A DNA stretch of 64,000 nucleotides, taken from the NCBI GenBank assembly GCA_965262235.1, contig OZ253504.1:3286001-3350000 (forward strand). Reading direction: 5' to 3'. Source of the stretch: CATQGW01 sp965262235 (GTDB taxonomy: Bacteria; Chloroflexota; Dehalococcoidia; Bin125). Position 1 is the first letter of the stretch. Each line of letters begins with the position of its first letter. Made by a program: the position numbers and the translations under genes. The notes below the pieces were generated by a model that had not been told where the DNA came from, did no database searches, and saw nothing but the letters and a program-made list of their open reading frames with translations. Shown in pieces: positions 33,194-42,116 of this stretch.

Positions 33194-34441
33194 CTACTCC
33201 CGGACGGACCGGTAGACGACCGGGAGCTGTCCGATGTCGGTGATGCCGCTGTCGGTGTGGTGATAGATCAGCACGAGGCCGGGCCCGCAGTCCCCGAATT
33301 CGTCGCATGACAGCGAGCCTGTCAGTCCGGCGAAACCGACGGTGGCGTGGAGCGCCTGGCGCAACGCGGAGCGGTCGATGTAGATCGTGTCGCCGCGCAC
33401 GACGGCCACCGATTCAATCGTGCTGAGCAGCAGCGTGGCGGCGTCGTAGGCCTGCTGCCAGTAGCCGGACTGGGGCGGCCCCCAGCGAGCGGCGTAGATG
33501 TCGTGCGCTTCGCGAACGCTCTTCCCGGTGGACGAGTTCGTGTTGTCGCCCCAATCGAAGGCGGCGCCGGCGATGTAAACGCCCTCCGACTCCGTCAGCG
33601 CGAGGAAGTTCGGGACGGACACGGCGTCGCTGGCGATGAACTCGACATCGTCGAACGCCGCGACCGCCCGAGCCTGTTGCATCAGGTGAACCGCTTCATC
33701 GGGAAAGAGCGGGAAAAAGACCGCCTCGGGTTCCGCCGCGGCCATCGCACCAAGCACACGGCTCATGTCGGTGTCGCCCTTATCGATCCGCTCGGCGAGC
33801 ACCGTCTGCCCGCCCAGTCCGGCGAATGCAGCCGTGAATCCCGCCGCGAGCGCGCTGGTGTAAGCGTCGCCGTCGTGGACCGTCGCGACGCGGGTGAGCT
33901 TCAGTTCTTCGTAGATGAATCGCGCCACCGCGCGGGCGTTGTCGAGGTCGTTGCTCGAGACGCGGAAGTAGCCGGCGAAGTTGTCGGCCCCGCGGTTTCC
34001 GGCAAGGTCGGAGGTGAGCGCCGCCGCGGTGTTCAGGCCGGAGATCATCACCATGCCCGCGTCCGAGATCAGCGGGGACGCCTCGATCGCCGCTGAGGAG
34101 CAGGTGGTGCCGATCACTCCGACCGTCTGCGGCGCCGTGATCGCGCGGCGGGCGGCGCGGCGTCCGCCGTCGGGCGAGCACGCGCTGTCAAGCGAATCGG
34201 CGATCAGCACGGGATGGCCGTGAACGTCGCCATAGTCCTCGATGGCCAGCCTGATCGCCTTGGCGATCGGCTCGCCGAACGCCGGCGCGCCGCTGAACGA
34301 GAGCATCACCGCCAGCTCAACAGGCTCGCCCGGACCGACTTCAACCGCGCCGAGCTCCCCCGCCTCGAACGGCTGTTCGCGGCAGCCGCCCACGAGCAAC
34401 GCGATGATGGCGCATACGCCCAGGAGCGCTGCGAGTCTCAT
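33194..34441 (-). CDS. Periplasmic amino-acid-type substrate-binding lipoprotein (copy 1)
   Basis: A 415-residue Leu/Ile/Val-type (peripla_BP_6) binding protein. The signal MRLAALLGVCAIIALLVGGC has a lipobox (VGGC). The lobes contain VELAVMLSFSGAPAFGEPI, the TVGVIGTTCSSAAIEA block, and FAGYFRVSSNDLDNARAVARF. ATG 34441 is chosen; upstream starts add no signal features. No LIV-type permease or ATPase gene is adjacent, so it is an orphan receptor or uses a transporter encoded elsewhere. It is clearly a duplicate of 34783-36039. Confidence 0.88.
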   Translation of the reverse strand: MRLAALLGVCAIIALLVGGCREQPFEAGELGAVEVGPGEPVELAVMLSFSGAPAFGEPIAKAIRLAIEDYGDVHGHPVLIADSLDSACSPDGGRRAARRAITAPQTVGVIGTTCSSAAIEASPLISDAGMVMISGLNTAAALTSDLAGNRGADNFAGYFRVSSNDLDNARAVARFIYEELKLTRVATVHDGDAYTSALAAGFTAAFAGLGGQTVLAERIDKGDTDMSRVLGAMAAAEPEAVFFPLFPDEAVHLMQQARAVAAFDDVEFIASDAVSVPNFLALTESEGVYIAGAAFDWGDNTNSSTGKSVREAHDIYAARWGPPQSGYWQQAYDAATLLLSTIESVAVVRGDTIYIDRSALRQALHATVGFAGLTGSLSCDEFGDCGPGLVLIYHHTDSGITDIGQLPVVYRSVRE

Positions 34442-34494
34442 ATCGACCGATCGTGGCACGCGGGTCTCCCCTCGCTGAGCTGACCAGATGGTAA

Positions 34495-34620
34495 GCCCAC
34501 GTTGGCGCACCCACTCGGGGAGCCCTCGCGGTCGCGCAGCCGGGCGAGCACGACGGGATAGCCGCGGACCTCGGCTGAGTCGCCGATCGCCGGCGCCACG
34601 GCGATCTCAACCTGCTCGGC
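34495..34620 (-). pseudogene. Remnant of a third substrate-binding protein
   Basis: Read on the minus strand, this stretch gives VEIAVAPAIGDSAEVRGYPV and continues VLARLRDREGSPSGCA. It parallels the N-terminal lobe of the flanking proteins (VELAVML..., DVHGHPVLIADSLDSACSPDG) with an internal deletion. It lacks a start, a signal peptide and the rest of the protein. Confidence 0.6.
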
Positions 34621-34624
34621 GCCG

Positions 34625-34754
34625 GACCTACCTGCGGGCGCTGGCCGGCGGCCTCGACGAGCTGTCGTTTCTCGCCACGCTTGAGGCGCTCGAGGCGGGC
34701 GCGAACACCAAGATCCCTGAGCTACAGATCGACGCGGGGCGGCCCCCGTTGTAG
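34625..34754 (+). pseudogene. Duplicated 3' end of the hydroxyisobutyrate-dehydrogenase gene
   Basis: 130 bases align without gaps to 33023-33152, with about 14 mismatches by eye, and end in the same frame with a stop (TAG instead of TAA). The protein read is YLRALAGGLDELSFLATLEA and onward, against YLRALAAGLGELSFLATLEA in the intact gene. As in the first copy, a binding-protein gene ends a few tens of bases further on, so the whole tail-plus-receptor unit was duplicated. Confidence 0.9.
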
Positions 34755-34782
34755 CCGGCCCGCAGTCGCCCGTCGGGCGCCG

Positions 34783-36039
34783 CTATTCACGCTCATAGCT
34801 GTACACGACCGGCAGCTTCGTCCCGTCCGTCACCCGCGAATCGGTGTGCTGGTAGATGCGCACATGTCCCGGGCCGCAGTCCCCGAACTCGTCGCAGCTG
34901 AGCGACCCGATCAGTCCGGCGAAGTCGGCCGTCGCGTACAGCGCCTCGCGCAGCGCCGAGCGGTCGATGTACAGCGTGTCGCCGCGCACCACCGCCACGG
35001 CTTCGATCGCCGTCAGAAGCACCGTGGTCGCGTCGTAGCCGTGTAGCCAGTACGGCGACGCGGGTTGGCCGTACTCGGCGACGTACGCGGTCAGCGCGAC
35101 GTTCGCGCTCTTGCCGGTGGCCTGGTTCGTGTTCGCGCCGAGCTCCAGCGTCGGCCCTGCCAGATAGACGCCCTCCGCCTCCGGCAGAGCGAAGAATCGC
35201 TCGACGAACGCCGCTGAGCTGGTCACGTACGTGACACCGCCAAGCAGATCGCTGGCCCGCGCCTGACGCATCAGCTCGGACGCCTCAGCGGCGAAGAGTG
35301 GGAAGAAGATCCCGTCGGGCTCCGCCGCTGCAAACGAGCTGATCACGTCGGAGAGGTCGGTCTGCCCCTTGTTGATCACTTCAGTGACCAGCACCTGGCC
35401 GCCCAACGCGCTGAAGGCGTCTTTGAACGCGACGTCGAGCCCGCTGGTGTAGGGATCGCCGTCGTGGATCGTGGCCACATGGCGCAGGCCAAGCTCGGTG
35501 TAGGCGAAATACGCGATGGCCTGCGCCTGGATCAGATCGTTGCCCGAGACGCGGAAGAAGCCGCGATGATGATGGGCGCCGGGGTTGCCGGCGAGGTCGG
35601 ACGTCAGCGACGGCGCAGTCGTCGACGCCGAGACCATCGCGAGACCGGCCGCCGAGATCAACGGCGACGCCTCCGTCGCGGCCGCAGAACAGGACGTGCC
35701 GATCACGCCAACCGTCTGGGAATGGGCGAGCGCAGCTAGCGCGGCGATGGCGCCGCCCGCCGGCGAGCACTGGCTGTCGAGCGAGTCTGCGAGCACGACA
35801 CTGTGGCCGTGGATGGCTCCGTAGTCATCGATCGCCAGCTTCACTGCGTTGTTGACCGAATCGCCGAACGAGGACGCGCCGGTGAACGAGAGCATCGAGC
35901 GAATCTCAATCGGTTCATCCGGCCCGATTTCCACGGCGCCCAACGGACCCGGCTCGAACGGCTGCTCGCGACACGCGCCGACGAGCAGCGCCGCGAGCGC
36001 ACATATGGCGAGCAATCCGAGCACCTTCGTTCGTGACAC
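34783..36039 (-). CDS. Periplasmic amino-acid-type substrate-binding lipoprotein (copy 2)
   Basis: A 418-residue paralogue of 33194-34441. The signal peptide ends at the lipobox LVGAC and is followed by the same REQPFE segment. It also shares LSFTGASSFGDSV, TVGVIGTSCSAAATEA and the C-terminal ALREALYATADFAGLIGSL and SCDEFGDCGPG. Extensive divergence in the middle suggests a different ligand. The GTG start at 36039 lies 54 bases before the stop of the carboxyltransferase gene. No transporter partners are adjacent. Confidence 0.88.
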   Translation of the reverse strand: MSRTKVLGLLAICALAALLVGACREQPFEPGPLGAVEIGPDEPIEIRSMLSFTGASSFGDSVNNAVKLAIDDYGAIHGHSVVLADSLDSQCSPAGGAIAALAALAHSQTVGVIGTSCSAAATEASPLISAAGLAMVSASTTAPSLTSDLAGNPGAHHHRGFFRVSGNDLIQAQAIAYFAYTELGLRHVATIHDGDPYTSGLDVAFKDAFSALGGQVLVTEVINKGQTDLSDVISSFAAAEPDGIFFPLFAAEASELMRQARASDLLGGVTYVTSSAAFVERFFALPEAEGVYLAGPTLELGANTNQATGKSANVALTAYVAEYGQPASPYWLHGYDATTVLLTAIEAVAVVRGDTLYIDRSALREALYATADFAGLIGSLSCDEFGDCGPGHVRIYQHTDSRVTDGTKLPVVYSYERE

Positions 36040-36093
36040 GAGTGCCTCCCAGCATTCTGCGAACCCGCAGCTTACGCGTTAGGCCTTACTCGG

Positions 36094-37611
36094 CTACCAC
36101 GCGTCAATCGGGTGCTTCTTGTGCGTGCGGGCGGGTGGGGGCGGCGTCATCTTGAGCATCTTGATCAGCCGCTCGCGGGTCTCTTCGGGTGCGATGACGT
36201 CGTCGAAGTCGTAGCGTTTGCCGGCATTGAGCGCTGAGCCCTGGCGGCGCAGGTCTTCGGCGAACTCGTCGCGGATGCGGCGCGCCTCCTCCGGGTCGCC
36301 GGCCTCGGCGATTTCGTCGCGGCGAACCAGCAGCGCGGCGCCCTCCAGGCCCATGCCGCCCGACTCCGCGGTCGGCCAGGCCAGGCGCAGGTCGCGCGGG
36401 GCGAAGCTGTTGCCCATCGCGGCGGGGCCGAGCCCGTAGGCCTTACGCAGCTGGATCGTGTAGAGCGGCACCGTGCGGTGCTGGTGCGCGATAATCGGCC
36501 GCGCGTGGTGGCGCGCAATGCCCGACTGCTCGGCGGCGCGACCGACCATGTAGCCCGGGTTGTCGATGAACGAGACCATCGGCACGTCGTAGGCGTCGCA
36601 GAGCTGGATGAAGCGGGCGATCTTGTCCGAAGCGTCAGAATCGATCGCGCCGGCGATCACGGTCAGGGGTTGGTTGGCGATCACACCGACCGCGCGCCCG
36701 CCGAGACGCCCCAGCGCCGTGATCAGCTGCGGGGCCCAGACCGGGCGCAGCTCCATGATCGAATCGCGGTCCATCACGGCGCGGAGCACCTTGTGCATGT
36801 CGTAGGCGCGACGGCGATTGGAGGGGACGATGCTGCGGATCCGTGCTGCCTCTGGCGCCTCGCCGGTGTCCTCGGCGTCGTGAAGGAAATAGCGCAGGTA
36901 GCGGCCGGCGGCGTCGATCGCCTCGGCCTCGGTTTCGACCATGAGGTCGATGCCGCCGACCTCGTTGTGCATCTCTGCGGGGCCGAGTTCGTCGGGCGTG
37001 AGCTTCTGGCCGGTCGCGGCCTCGACCAACGGCGGGCCGCCCATGCCGATCGCCGAGTCGCGGGTCGCGATCACCACGTCGGAGAGGCCGGCGATGCTCG
37101 CATTGCCGGCGAACGAGCGACCGGAGATGACGGAAACCGTGGGCACCCAGCCGGACAGCGCGGCCATGCCGTCGAACGTGCCCCAGCGGCCGCTCAGCCC
37201 CGCGCGCCCGCCGCCGAGATCGTGGGCGCGCGCGCCGCCGCCGTCGGCGAAGCTGATCAGCGGCCAGCCGCGGTCGTAGGCCAGCTCAATCAGGCGGTCG
37301 AACTTCCCATGGTTGAGCGCGGTCTGGGTGCCGCCCTGCACGGTGTAGTCATAGGACGCGATGGTCACCGGCGAGCCGTCGATCGTGCCGACGCCCTGCA
37401 CCAGGCCGTCGGCCGGGCCGACGATGTTGCGGTTGCTCGGGACCGAGAGCACGCCGTATTCGACGAACGAGTCTTCGTCGAGCAGCATCGCGATGCGCTC
37501 GCGGGCGGTGAACTTGCCGCGGGCGTGGACTTTGGCGACGGCGTCGGGGCGCGCATCGTCCATCGCCGCGCGACGCACCTGCAGCACCTCTTCGATCAAG
37601 TCGTCGTCCAT
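36094..37611 (-). CDS. Acyl-CoA carboxylase carboxyltransferase (beta) subunit
   Basis: A 505-residue biotin-dependent carboxyltransferase of the PccB/MccB type, moving CO2 from carboxybiotin to an acyl-CoA. Motifs include RGKFTARERIAMLLD at the N-terminus, the oxyanion glycine pairs in SFADGGGARAHDLGGG, and FIDNPGYMVGRAAEQSGIAR near the second acyl-CoA site. The second half carries GRLGGRAVGVIANQP. No biotin carboxylase/BCCP gene is adjacent. ATG 37611 (MDDDLIEEVL) is favoured over 37638. It is divergent from the acyl-CoA synthetase gene, suggesting a shared regulatory region at 37612-37723. Confidence 0.88.
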   Translation of the reverse strand: MDDDLIEEVLQVRRAAMDDARPDAVAKVHARGKFTARERIAMLLDEDSFVEYGVLSVPSNRNIVGPADGLVQGVGTIDGSPVTIASYDYTVQGGTQTALNHGKFDRLIELAYDRGWPLISFADGGGARAHDLGGGRAGLSGRWGTFDGMAALSGWVPTVSVISGRSFAGNASIAGLSDVVIATRDSAIGMGGPPLVEAATGQKLTPDELGPAEMHNEVGGIDLMVETEAEAIDAAGRYLRYFLHDAEDTGEAPEAARIRSIVPSNRRRAYDMHKVLRAVMDRDSIMELRPVWAPQLITALGRLGGRAVGVIANQPLTVIAGAIDSDASDKIARFIQLCDAYDVPMVSFIDNPGYMVGRAAEQSGIARHHARPIIAHQHRTVPLYTIQLRKAYGLGPAAMGNSFAPRDLRLAWPTAESGGMGLEGAALLVRRDEIAEAGDPEEARRIRDEFAEDLRRQGSALNAGKRYDFDDVIAPEETRERLIKMLKMTPPPPARTHKKHPIDAW

Positions 37612-37723
37612 CGTCAGGCTCCTCACGATCCGCCGCATGGGCCGCTCAATCGGCCGCTCAATGTGCGGGCGAACGGCTGGTAGCCTCCGTACACGCTATT
37701 GCCCAACCTGATCGGAGCTGGTT

Positions 37724-39649
37724 ATGGACCTCGTTGGCCCTGTGGTGCGGCGGATTCAGCGAGAGGCGCTCGAGGATCCCGACGAGTTCTGGGCTGAGGC
37801 GGCGCAGCGAATTCCCTGGGCCGCGCACTGGGACAAGGTCTTCGAGTGGACGCCCGATGAGGTGCCGGCGTTTCGCTGGTTCGTCGGCGGCGAGACGAAC
37901 ATCGCCTGGGGTTGCCTCGATACGCAGGTCGAGCAGGGCAACGGCGGCCGCGCGGCGCTGATCGCGCTCGACGAACTGGGCGGACAGCGGGTCTACACCT
38001 ACGCGCAGCTGCTGCGGCAGGTGGAGCGGATCGCGGCGTCGCTGCGCGCGATCGGCGTGCGCCAGGGGGACCGCGTGGCGATCTACATGCCGACCAACTT
38101 CGAGGCGATCGCGCTGATGCTGGCGTGCGCGCGAATCGGCGCGATTCACCTGGTGATCTTCGCCGGCTTCGGCGCGGGCGCGATCGCCGAGCGGGTCAAG
38201 ATGGCCAACGCGCGCTTCCTGTTCATGACCGATATCACCTATCGGCGCGGGCGCGACGTGCCGCTGGACGGCTTCGTGCGCGGGGCGCTGGAGAACGAGG
38301 GGGCGCACGCGGTCGTCGAACAGGTGATCGTCGAGCGTCGGCGCGAGGGCTCGCCGGAGGTCGCACCGGGCAAAGAGCTGAGCTGGGAAGAGTTCCTGGA
38401 GCGCGGCGACGGCGGCGATGGGTCGTGGGTTCCGGTCGAGGCGAACGACCCGGCGTTCATCCTGGCGACATCGGGCACGACGGCGCGCCCCAAGCTGGCC
38501 GTGCACTCGCACGGCGGCTACGCCGTCTGGATCGCCGCGATGTCCGACTGGATGTTCGCGCTGGAATCGGACGATGTGTGGTGGGCGACCTCGGACATCG
38601 GCTGGGTGGTGGGCCACTCGTACATCGTCTACGCGCCGCTGTTGATGGGCGCCACCACGATCTCGTTCGAGGGGGCGCTCGATTTCCCTGACGTGAGCAC
38701 GTTCTACAAAATCGTCGAGGACCACGGGGTGACGGGAATGTTCACCTCGCCGACGGCGATTCGGCTGCTGATGCGTTCGGGCACGGCGCCGGCGGAGTCG
38801 GTCAATCTGGGCTCGCTGACGCGCGTCTTCTCGGCCGGCGAGGTGCTCAATCCACCGGCCTGGGAGTGGTTCCAGCACGAGATCTTCGAGGACCAGATCC
38901 CGGTGCTCGATCACATGTGGCAGACGGAGACGGGCGGGCCGATCGTGGGGAATCCCTGGGGAATCCAGATGCTGCCGATCAAGCCAGGATCGGCGGGGGT
39001 GCCGCTGCCCGGGATCGAGGGGGTCGTGCTCGGTCCGGAGGGCGAAGAGGTGGCCGCGGGCGAGAAGGGAATCTTCGCGATCACGCGTCCCTTCCCGGGC
39101 CTCACTGCGCAGCTCTGGGGCGAGCCGGAGCGCTACAACATCGACTACTGGGAGAAGGTTCCCGGCAAGCGGGTCTACTTCACCGGCGACGCTACGGCGG
39201 TCGACGAAGACGGCTACGTCTGGTTCAGCGGGCGGGCCGACGAGATCATCAAGATCGCGGCGCACCGACTCGGGACGATCGAGGTTGAGAGCGCGATTCT
39301 GCGCCACAACGCGGTCGCCGAGGCCGGCGTAACCGGTCGGCCCGACGAGCTGCGCGGCGAGGTCATCTCGGCCTTCGTGGTGCTCAAGACAGGCAACGAG
39401 CCTTCGGACGAGCTGCGGACGGAGATCGTGCGCACGGTCCGCAACGAGATGGGCCCGATCGCCGTGATCGGTGAGCTGAACTTCGTCGATGCGCTGCCGA
39501 AGACCCGTTCGGGCAAAATCATGCGCCGGGTGCTAAAGGCGGTGACGCGGGACACGGATCCCGGCGACATCTCGACGATCGAGGACGAAGGCTCCGTCGA
39601 AGACGCGCGCGAAGCCTGGCATCAGATGCGCTCGAATCTGAACGGCTAG
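37724..39649 (+). CDS. AMP-forming acyl-CoA synthetase (acetyl/propionyl-CoA type)
   Basis: A 641-residue adenylate-forming ligase activating a short carboxylic acid with ATP and CoA. The P-loop is ATSGTTARPKLAVH, followed by TSDIGWVVGHSYIVYAPL, TETGGPIVG, the hinge FSGRADEIIKIAAHRLGT and the C-terminal KTRSGKIMRRVLK. The Lys of this last motif is the usual acetylation site reversed by sirtuins. Length and N-terminal domain fit acetyl/propionyl-CoA synthetases. Together with the divergent carboxyltransferase it could feed propionate-like acids into central metabolism. Confidence 0.9.
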   Translation: MDLVGPVVRRIQREALEDPDEFWAEAAQRIPWAAHWDKVFEWTPDEVPAFRWFVGGETNIAWGCLDTQVEQGNGGRAALIALDELGGQRVYTYAQLLRQVERIAASLRAIGVRQGDRVAIYMPTNFEAIALMLACARIGAIHLVIFAGFGAGAIAERVKMANARFLFMTDITYRRGRDVPLDGFVRGALENEGAHAVVEQVIVERRREGSPEVAPGKELSWEEFLERGDGGDGSWVPVEANDPAFILATSGTTARPKLAVHSHGGYAVWIAAMSDWMFALESDDVWWATSDIGWVVGHSYIVYAPLLMGATTISFEGALDFPDVSTFYKIVEDHGVTGMFTSPTAIRLLMRSGTAPAESVNLGSLTRVFSAGEVLNPPAWEWFQHEIFEDQIPVLDHMWQTETGGPIVGNPWGIQMLPIKPGSAGVPLPGIEGVVLGPEGEEVAAGEKGIFAITRPFPGLTAQLWGEPERYNIDYWEKVPGKRVYFTGDATAVDEDGYVWFSGRADEIIKIAAHRLGTIEVESAILRHNAVAEAGVTGRPDELRGEVISAFVVLKTGNEPSDELRTEIVRTVRNEMGPIAVIGELNFVDALPKTRSGKIMRRVLKAVTRDTDPGDISTIEDEGSVEDAREAWHQMRSNLNG

Positions 39650-39739
39650 GCGCGTTGATCGGGCGCTCGGTTCGGTCGGCGCGGTACTCGCTGGCGATCG
39701 TCGATCAGAGTAAAGTGGGGACACGCAGAAGCGGAGCTG

Positions 39740-39943
39740 ATGATGCCCTCAGATGACACTCGCGAGGCGCCGGCAACGGCTGAAGTTGACCCGGCTCCGG
39801 TTACGCGTTCCCGCGAGCCGGCGCCGCCTCGAAAACCCCCTCCGGGGCCTGAGAATCTGGTCACCGAAGACGGCTATCCGCGGGGCGACGGAAATATCAC
39901 CTACGAAAAGTGGATCCGAGCGATTGAAGCTGACGACGCGTGA
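39740..39943 (+). CDS. Small proline-rich protein
   Basis: A 67-residue ORF behind GCGGAGCTG, with a possible -10 (TAAAGT) at 39712-39717. The first 35 residues are Pro/Ala/Glu-rich and probably disordered. The C-terminal half, GPENLVTEDGYPRGDGNITYEKW, looks like a conserved short motif. No family recognised. A gene with its own promoter and ribosome-binding site is likely. Confidence 0.5.
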   Translation: MMPSDDTREAPATAEVDPAPVTRSREPAPPRKPPPGPENLVTEDGYPRGDGNITYEKWIRAIEADDA

Positions 39944-39965
39944 TCGCGGGTAACGTATTGGCCCT

Positions 39966-40493
39966 TCAGCCTATCAACGCCGCGACGATCGCCAGACCCG
40001 CCAGCAACCCGTCGAGCACAGTGAATCCAAGCGACCACGCCACATACCGCGCCTTGCGCCGCACGCGCGGTTCGTTGACGGCGATGCTTGCGCCCATCTC
40101 GTCTGCGGCCCATTCCTGCATTGTGTCGGTGTCATAGGAAGACAGGTGTCGTCTCAGGGTCAGCAGGTCGGGGCGCCGGCTCCACGTCGTCCCGCCGTAG
40201 CCCCATCCAGATATGAAACAGTTCACCACGAACATGATCACCGTCACGATGAACATTGCGATCGCCCCAGTCGACAGGTCAGCACGTCCGAGAGACATGG
40301 CCGCACCGAGAAACCCCACAATCGCTAGGTTCAATGTGAGTGATGTCACCAGCTTCTGGTTCAGCCCGGCGATCCGTCGAATCTGATCGTCGCGACGCCA
40401 GCGGGTCTCTTCGAGGAAGAGCGACATGTCGGGTTGAGCAGCCGCCGTCACGGCGGACGCGTCTTCGTCTTCGGAGCTGCTTCGACTGACCAC
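39966..40493 (-). CDS. Three-helix membrane protein, paralogue of 22243-22791
   Basis: A 175-residue protein of unknown function. It has an N-terminal amphipathic stretch (FLEETRWRRDDQIRRIAGL), two membrane helices (SLTLNLAIVGFLGAAMSLG and AIAMFIVTVIMFVVNCFI), and a soluble helical part beginning RRPDLLTLRRHLSSYDTDT. A final helix is FTVLDGLLAGLAIVAALIG. Layout and the R-P-x-L motif match the product of 22243-22791. This 2TM-plus-C-terminal-helix plan resembles SLATT-like proteins implicated in defence, but no partner gene is nearby. Confidence 0.6.
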   Translation of the reverse strand: MVSRSSSEDEDASAVTAAAQPDMSLFLEETRWRRDDQIRRIAGLNQKLVTSLTLNLAIVGFLGAAMSLGRADLSTGAIAMFIVTVIMFVVNCFISGWGYGGTTWSRRPDLLTLRRHLSSYDTDTMQEWAADEMGASIAVNEPRVRRKARYVAWSLGFTVLDGLLAGLAIVAALIG

Positions 40494-40636
40494 TCGTCGT
40501 CTGCCTCTTGGCGTCGCAGCTTACATCAGTGCCGCGTGTGGAATCGTGAACCGTCATGTCACACGTATATACGGATGCGTGAGCGACGGCGAACTCGGCA
40601 TCGGAATCGCTCGGGGCGGGCGATTGTGGGCGTCGG

Positions 40637-41539
40637 CTAGAAGAGCTGGCCGATTTCCTTGCCGATTTTGCGCAGGCGCTCGACGCGCTCCTCGGTCGGG
40701 GGGTGGCTGTGGAACCACTTGCCGGCGCCGCCGGCGAGGGGGTTGACGATGAACATGTGGTTGGCGACCTCGGCGGTGGCCATCTCTTCGGCGGCGTGAT
40801 GGACCTCGGGAATGCGGGCCGCGGCTTCCATCTTCATCAGCGCTGAGGCGAGAGCCTGCGGATCGCGGGAGTTGCGCGCCCCGGCGTCGTCGGCGGAGTA
40901 CTCGCGCGTGCGCGAGACGGCCATCTGGATCATCGAGGCCACGATCGGCGCGACAATCGCGAGCACCAGCACGCCGGCCAGGTGACCAATCCCGCCGCCC
41001 TTGCCGTCGCGGCCCATGCCGCCAAAGAGGAACGCCATCATCAGGCTGAACTTGGCGATCATCGCGGCGAGCATGATCACGGAGGCCATCATCGCGACCA
41101 TCGCGCTCCAGAGGGTGTCGCGGTTCTTGACGTGGGCGAGCTCGTGAGCGAAGACGCCGGCGAGTTCGCGCTCGGTGAGAATGGTCATGATCCCGGTGGT
41201 GGCCGCGACGGCGGCGTGAGCAGGGCTGCGGCCGGTCGCGAAGGCGTTCGGCACAGGGGTATCGACGACGTAGACCTTCGGCTTGGGCATCCCGGCTTCG
41301 TGAGCGGCGCGATCAACGATGCGGTGCAGCATCGGCTGCTGCTGCGGCGTGACCTCCTTCGCGCCCATGGCGGTGCGGATCACGCGGTCGGAGAACCAGA
41401 AGGAGAAGAAGTTCAGTGCGATCGCAAGCACGCCGAAGATGATCAGGCCGAGCGTGCCGCCGATCGCGTAGCCGACGACCATCATGAGGCCGGCCATGAG
41501 GACCAGGAGGAAGACCGTTCGGACGCCGTAGGCGCGCAT
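40637..41539 (-). CDS. htpX: HtpX-like membrane zinc metalloprotease
   Basis: A 300-residue M48 peptidase that degrades damaged membrane proteins. It has N-terminal helices (VFLLVLMAGLMMVVGYAI and LGLIIFGVLAIALNFF), the catalytic zinc motif HELAHVK (around residue 130) after ERELAGVFA, and the downstream Glu ligand region REYSADDAGA. The C-terminus HPPTEERVERLRKIG is typical. ATG 41539 (MRAYGVRT) is chosen over upstream starts. It usually responds to envelope stress; no obvious regulator is adjacent. Confidence 0.93.
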   Translation of the reverse strand: MRAYGVRTVFLLVLMAGLMMVVGYAIGGTLGLIIFGVLAIALNFFSFWFSDRVIRTAMGAKEVTPQQQPMLHRIVDRAAHEAGMPKPKVYVVDTPVPNAFATGRSPAHAAVAATTGIMTILTERELAGVFAHELAHVKNRDTLWSAMVAMMASVIMLAAMIAKFSLMMAFLFGGMGRDGKGGGIGHLAGVLVLAIVAPIVASMIQMAVSRTREYSADDAGARNSRDPQALASALMKMEAAARIPEVHHAAEEMATAEVANHMFIVNPLAGGAGKWFHSHPPTEERVERLRKIGKEIGQLF

Positions 41540-41646
41540 GGGGAGCCCTTCAGCTGCTTCGGACGTGAATGATCGTACCATCGTGGGGAAGCGGCGCCGC
41601 AAGCGATGCGGCGGCGCGCGCCGGAGCGCGAATCAGGGAGTCCACG

Positions 41647-41943
41647 ATGCCCATCTACGAGTACGCCTGTCGCGCCTGCGGCGCGGAGTTCGAGAAGTTC
41701 CAGCGCAAGATGGGGGCCGACGCGCCGCCCTGCGAGAAGTGCGGCAATGACGAGCGGGTGGAGCGGCTGATCGCTCGAACGGCGTTCATCAAGGACGAGA
41801 AGACGAAGATGCGCGAGATGCATCCGAAGTACGCGAAGATGGTTGACGCGGCCTGGGACAAAGCGGCGCGCAACGATCCGCTCAGCAAGTCGCGGTTCGC
41901 GGGCATGATCGACTCGGGGAAGCGAGTGCAGGACGCGTCTTAG
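41647..41943 (+). CDS. FmdB-type zinc-ribbon protein
   Basis: A 98-residue protein whose N-terminus MPIYEYACRACGAEFEKFQR is the FmdB regulatory-protein signature, with a CxxC pair, then CEKCG completing the zinc ribbon. The C-terminal half (KTKMREMHPKYAKMVDAAW) is helical and charged. Such proteins are small and uncharacterised, and were originally linked to formamidase expression. ATG 41647 is fixed by the motif. Divergent from htpX. Confidence 0.85.
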   Translation: MPIYEYACRACGAEFEKFQRKMGADAPPCEKCGNDERVERLIARTAFIKDEKTKMREMHPKYAKMVDAAWDKAARNDPLSKSRFAGMIDSGKRVQDAS

Positions 41944-42116
41944 CGTCGAGCTGTCGCCTCCGAGCGTGCTGACGGCGGCGCACCGGTCAGCTAATCAGCA
42001 CCGGATGCACCCGTGGCGAGCTGTCTCCGTATCTGGTGGCGGTGGTCAGGCGCGGTCACGTTTGGTTAGGGGGATGGGGACCCCAGCGTCGCCGAGGGAA
42101 GCCGCAGGCACGAGGG

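Larger units (their letters stand above)
34442..34782. other. Duplication junction between the two binding-protein genes
   Basis: This 341-base interval contains no intact gene. It holds a decayed fragment of a third binding protein (34495-34620, minus strand) and a copy of the dehydrogenase tail (34625-34754, plus strand), described separately. Confidence 0.8.
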
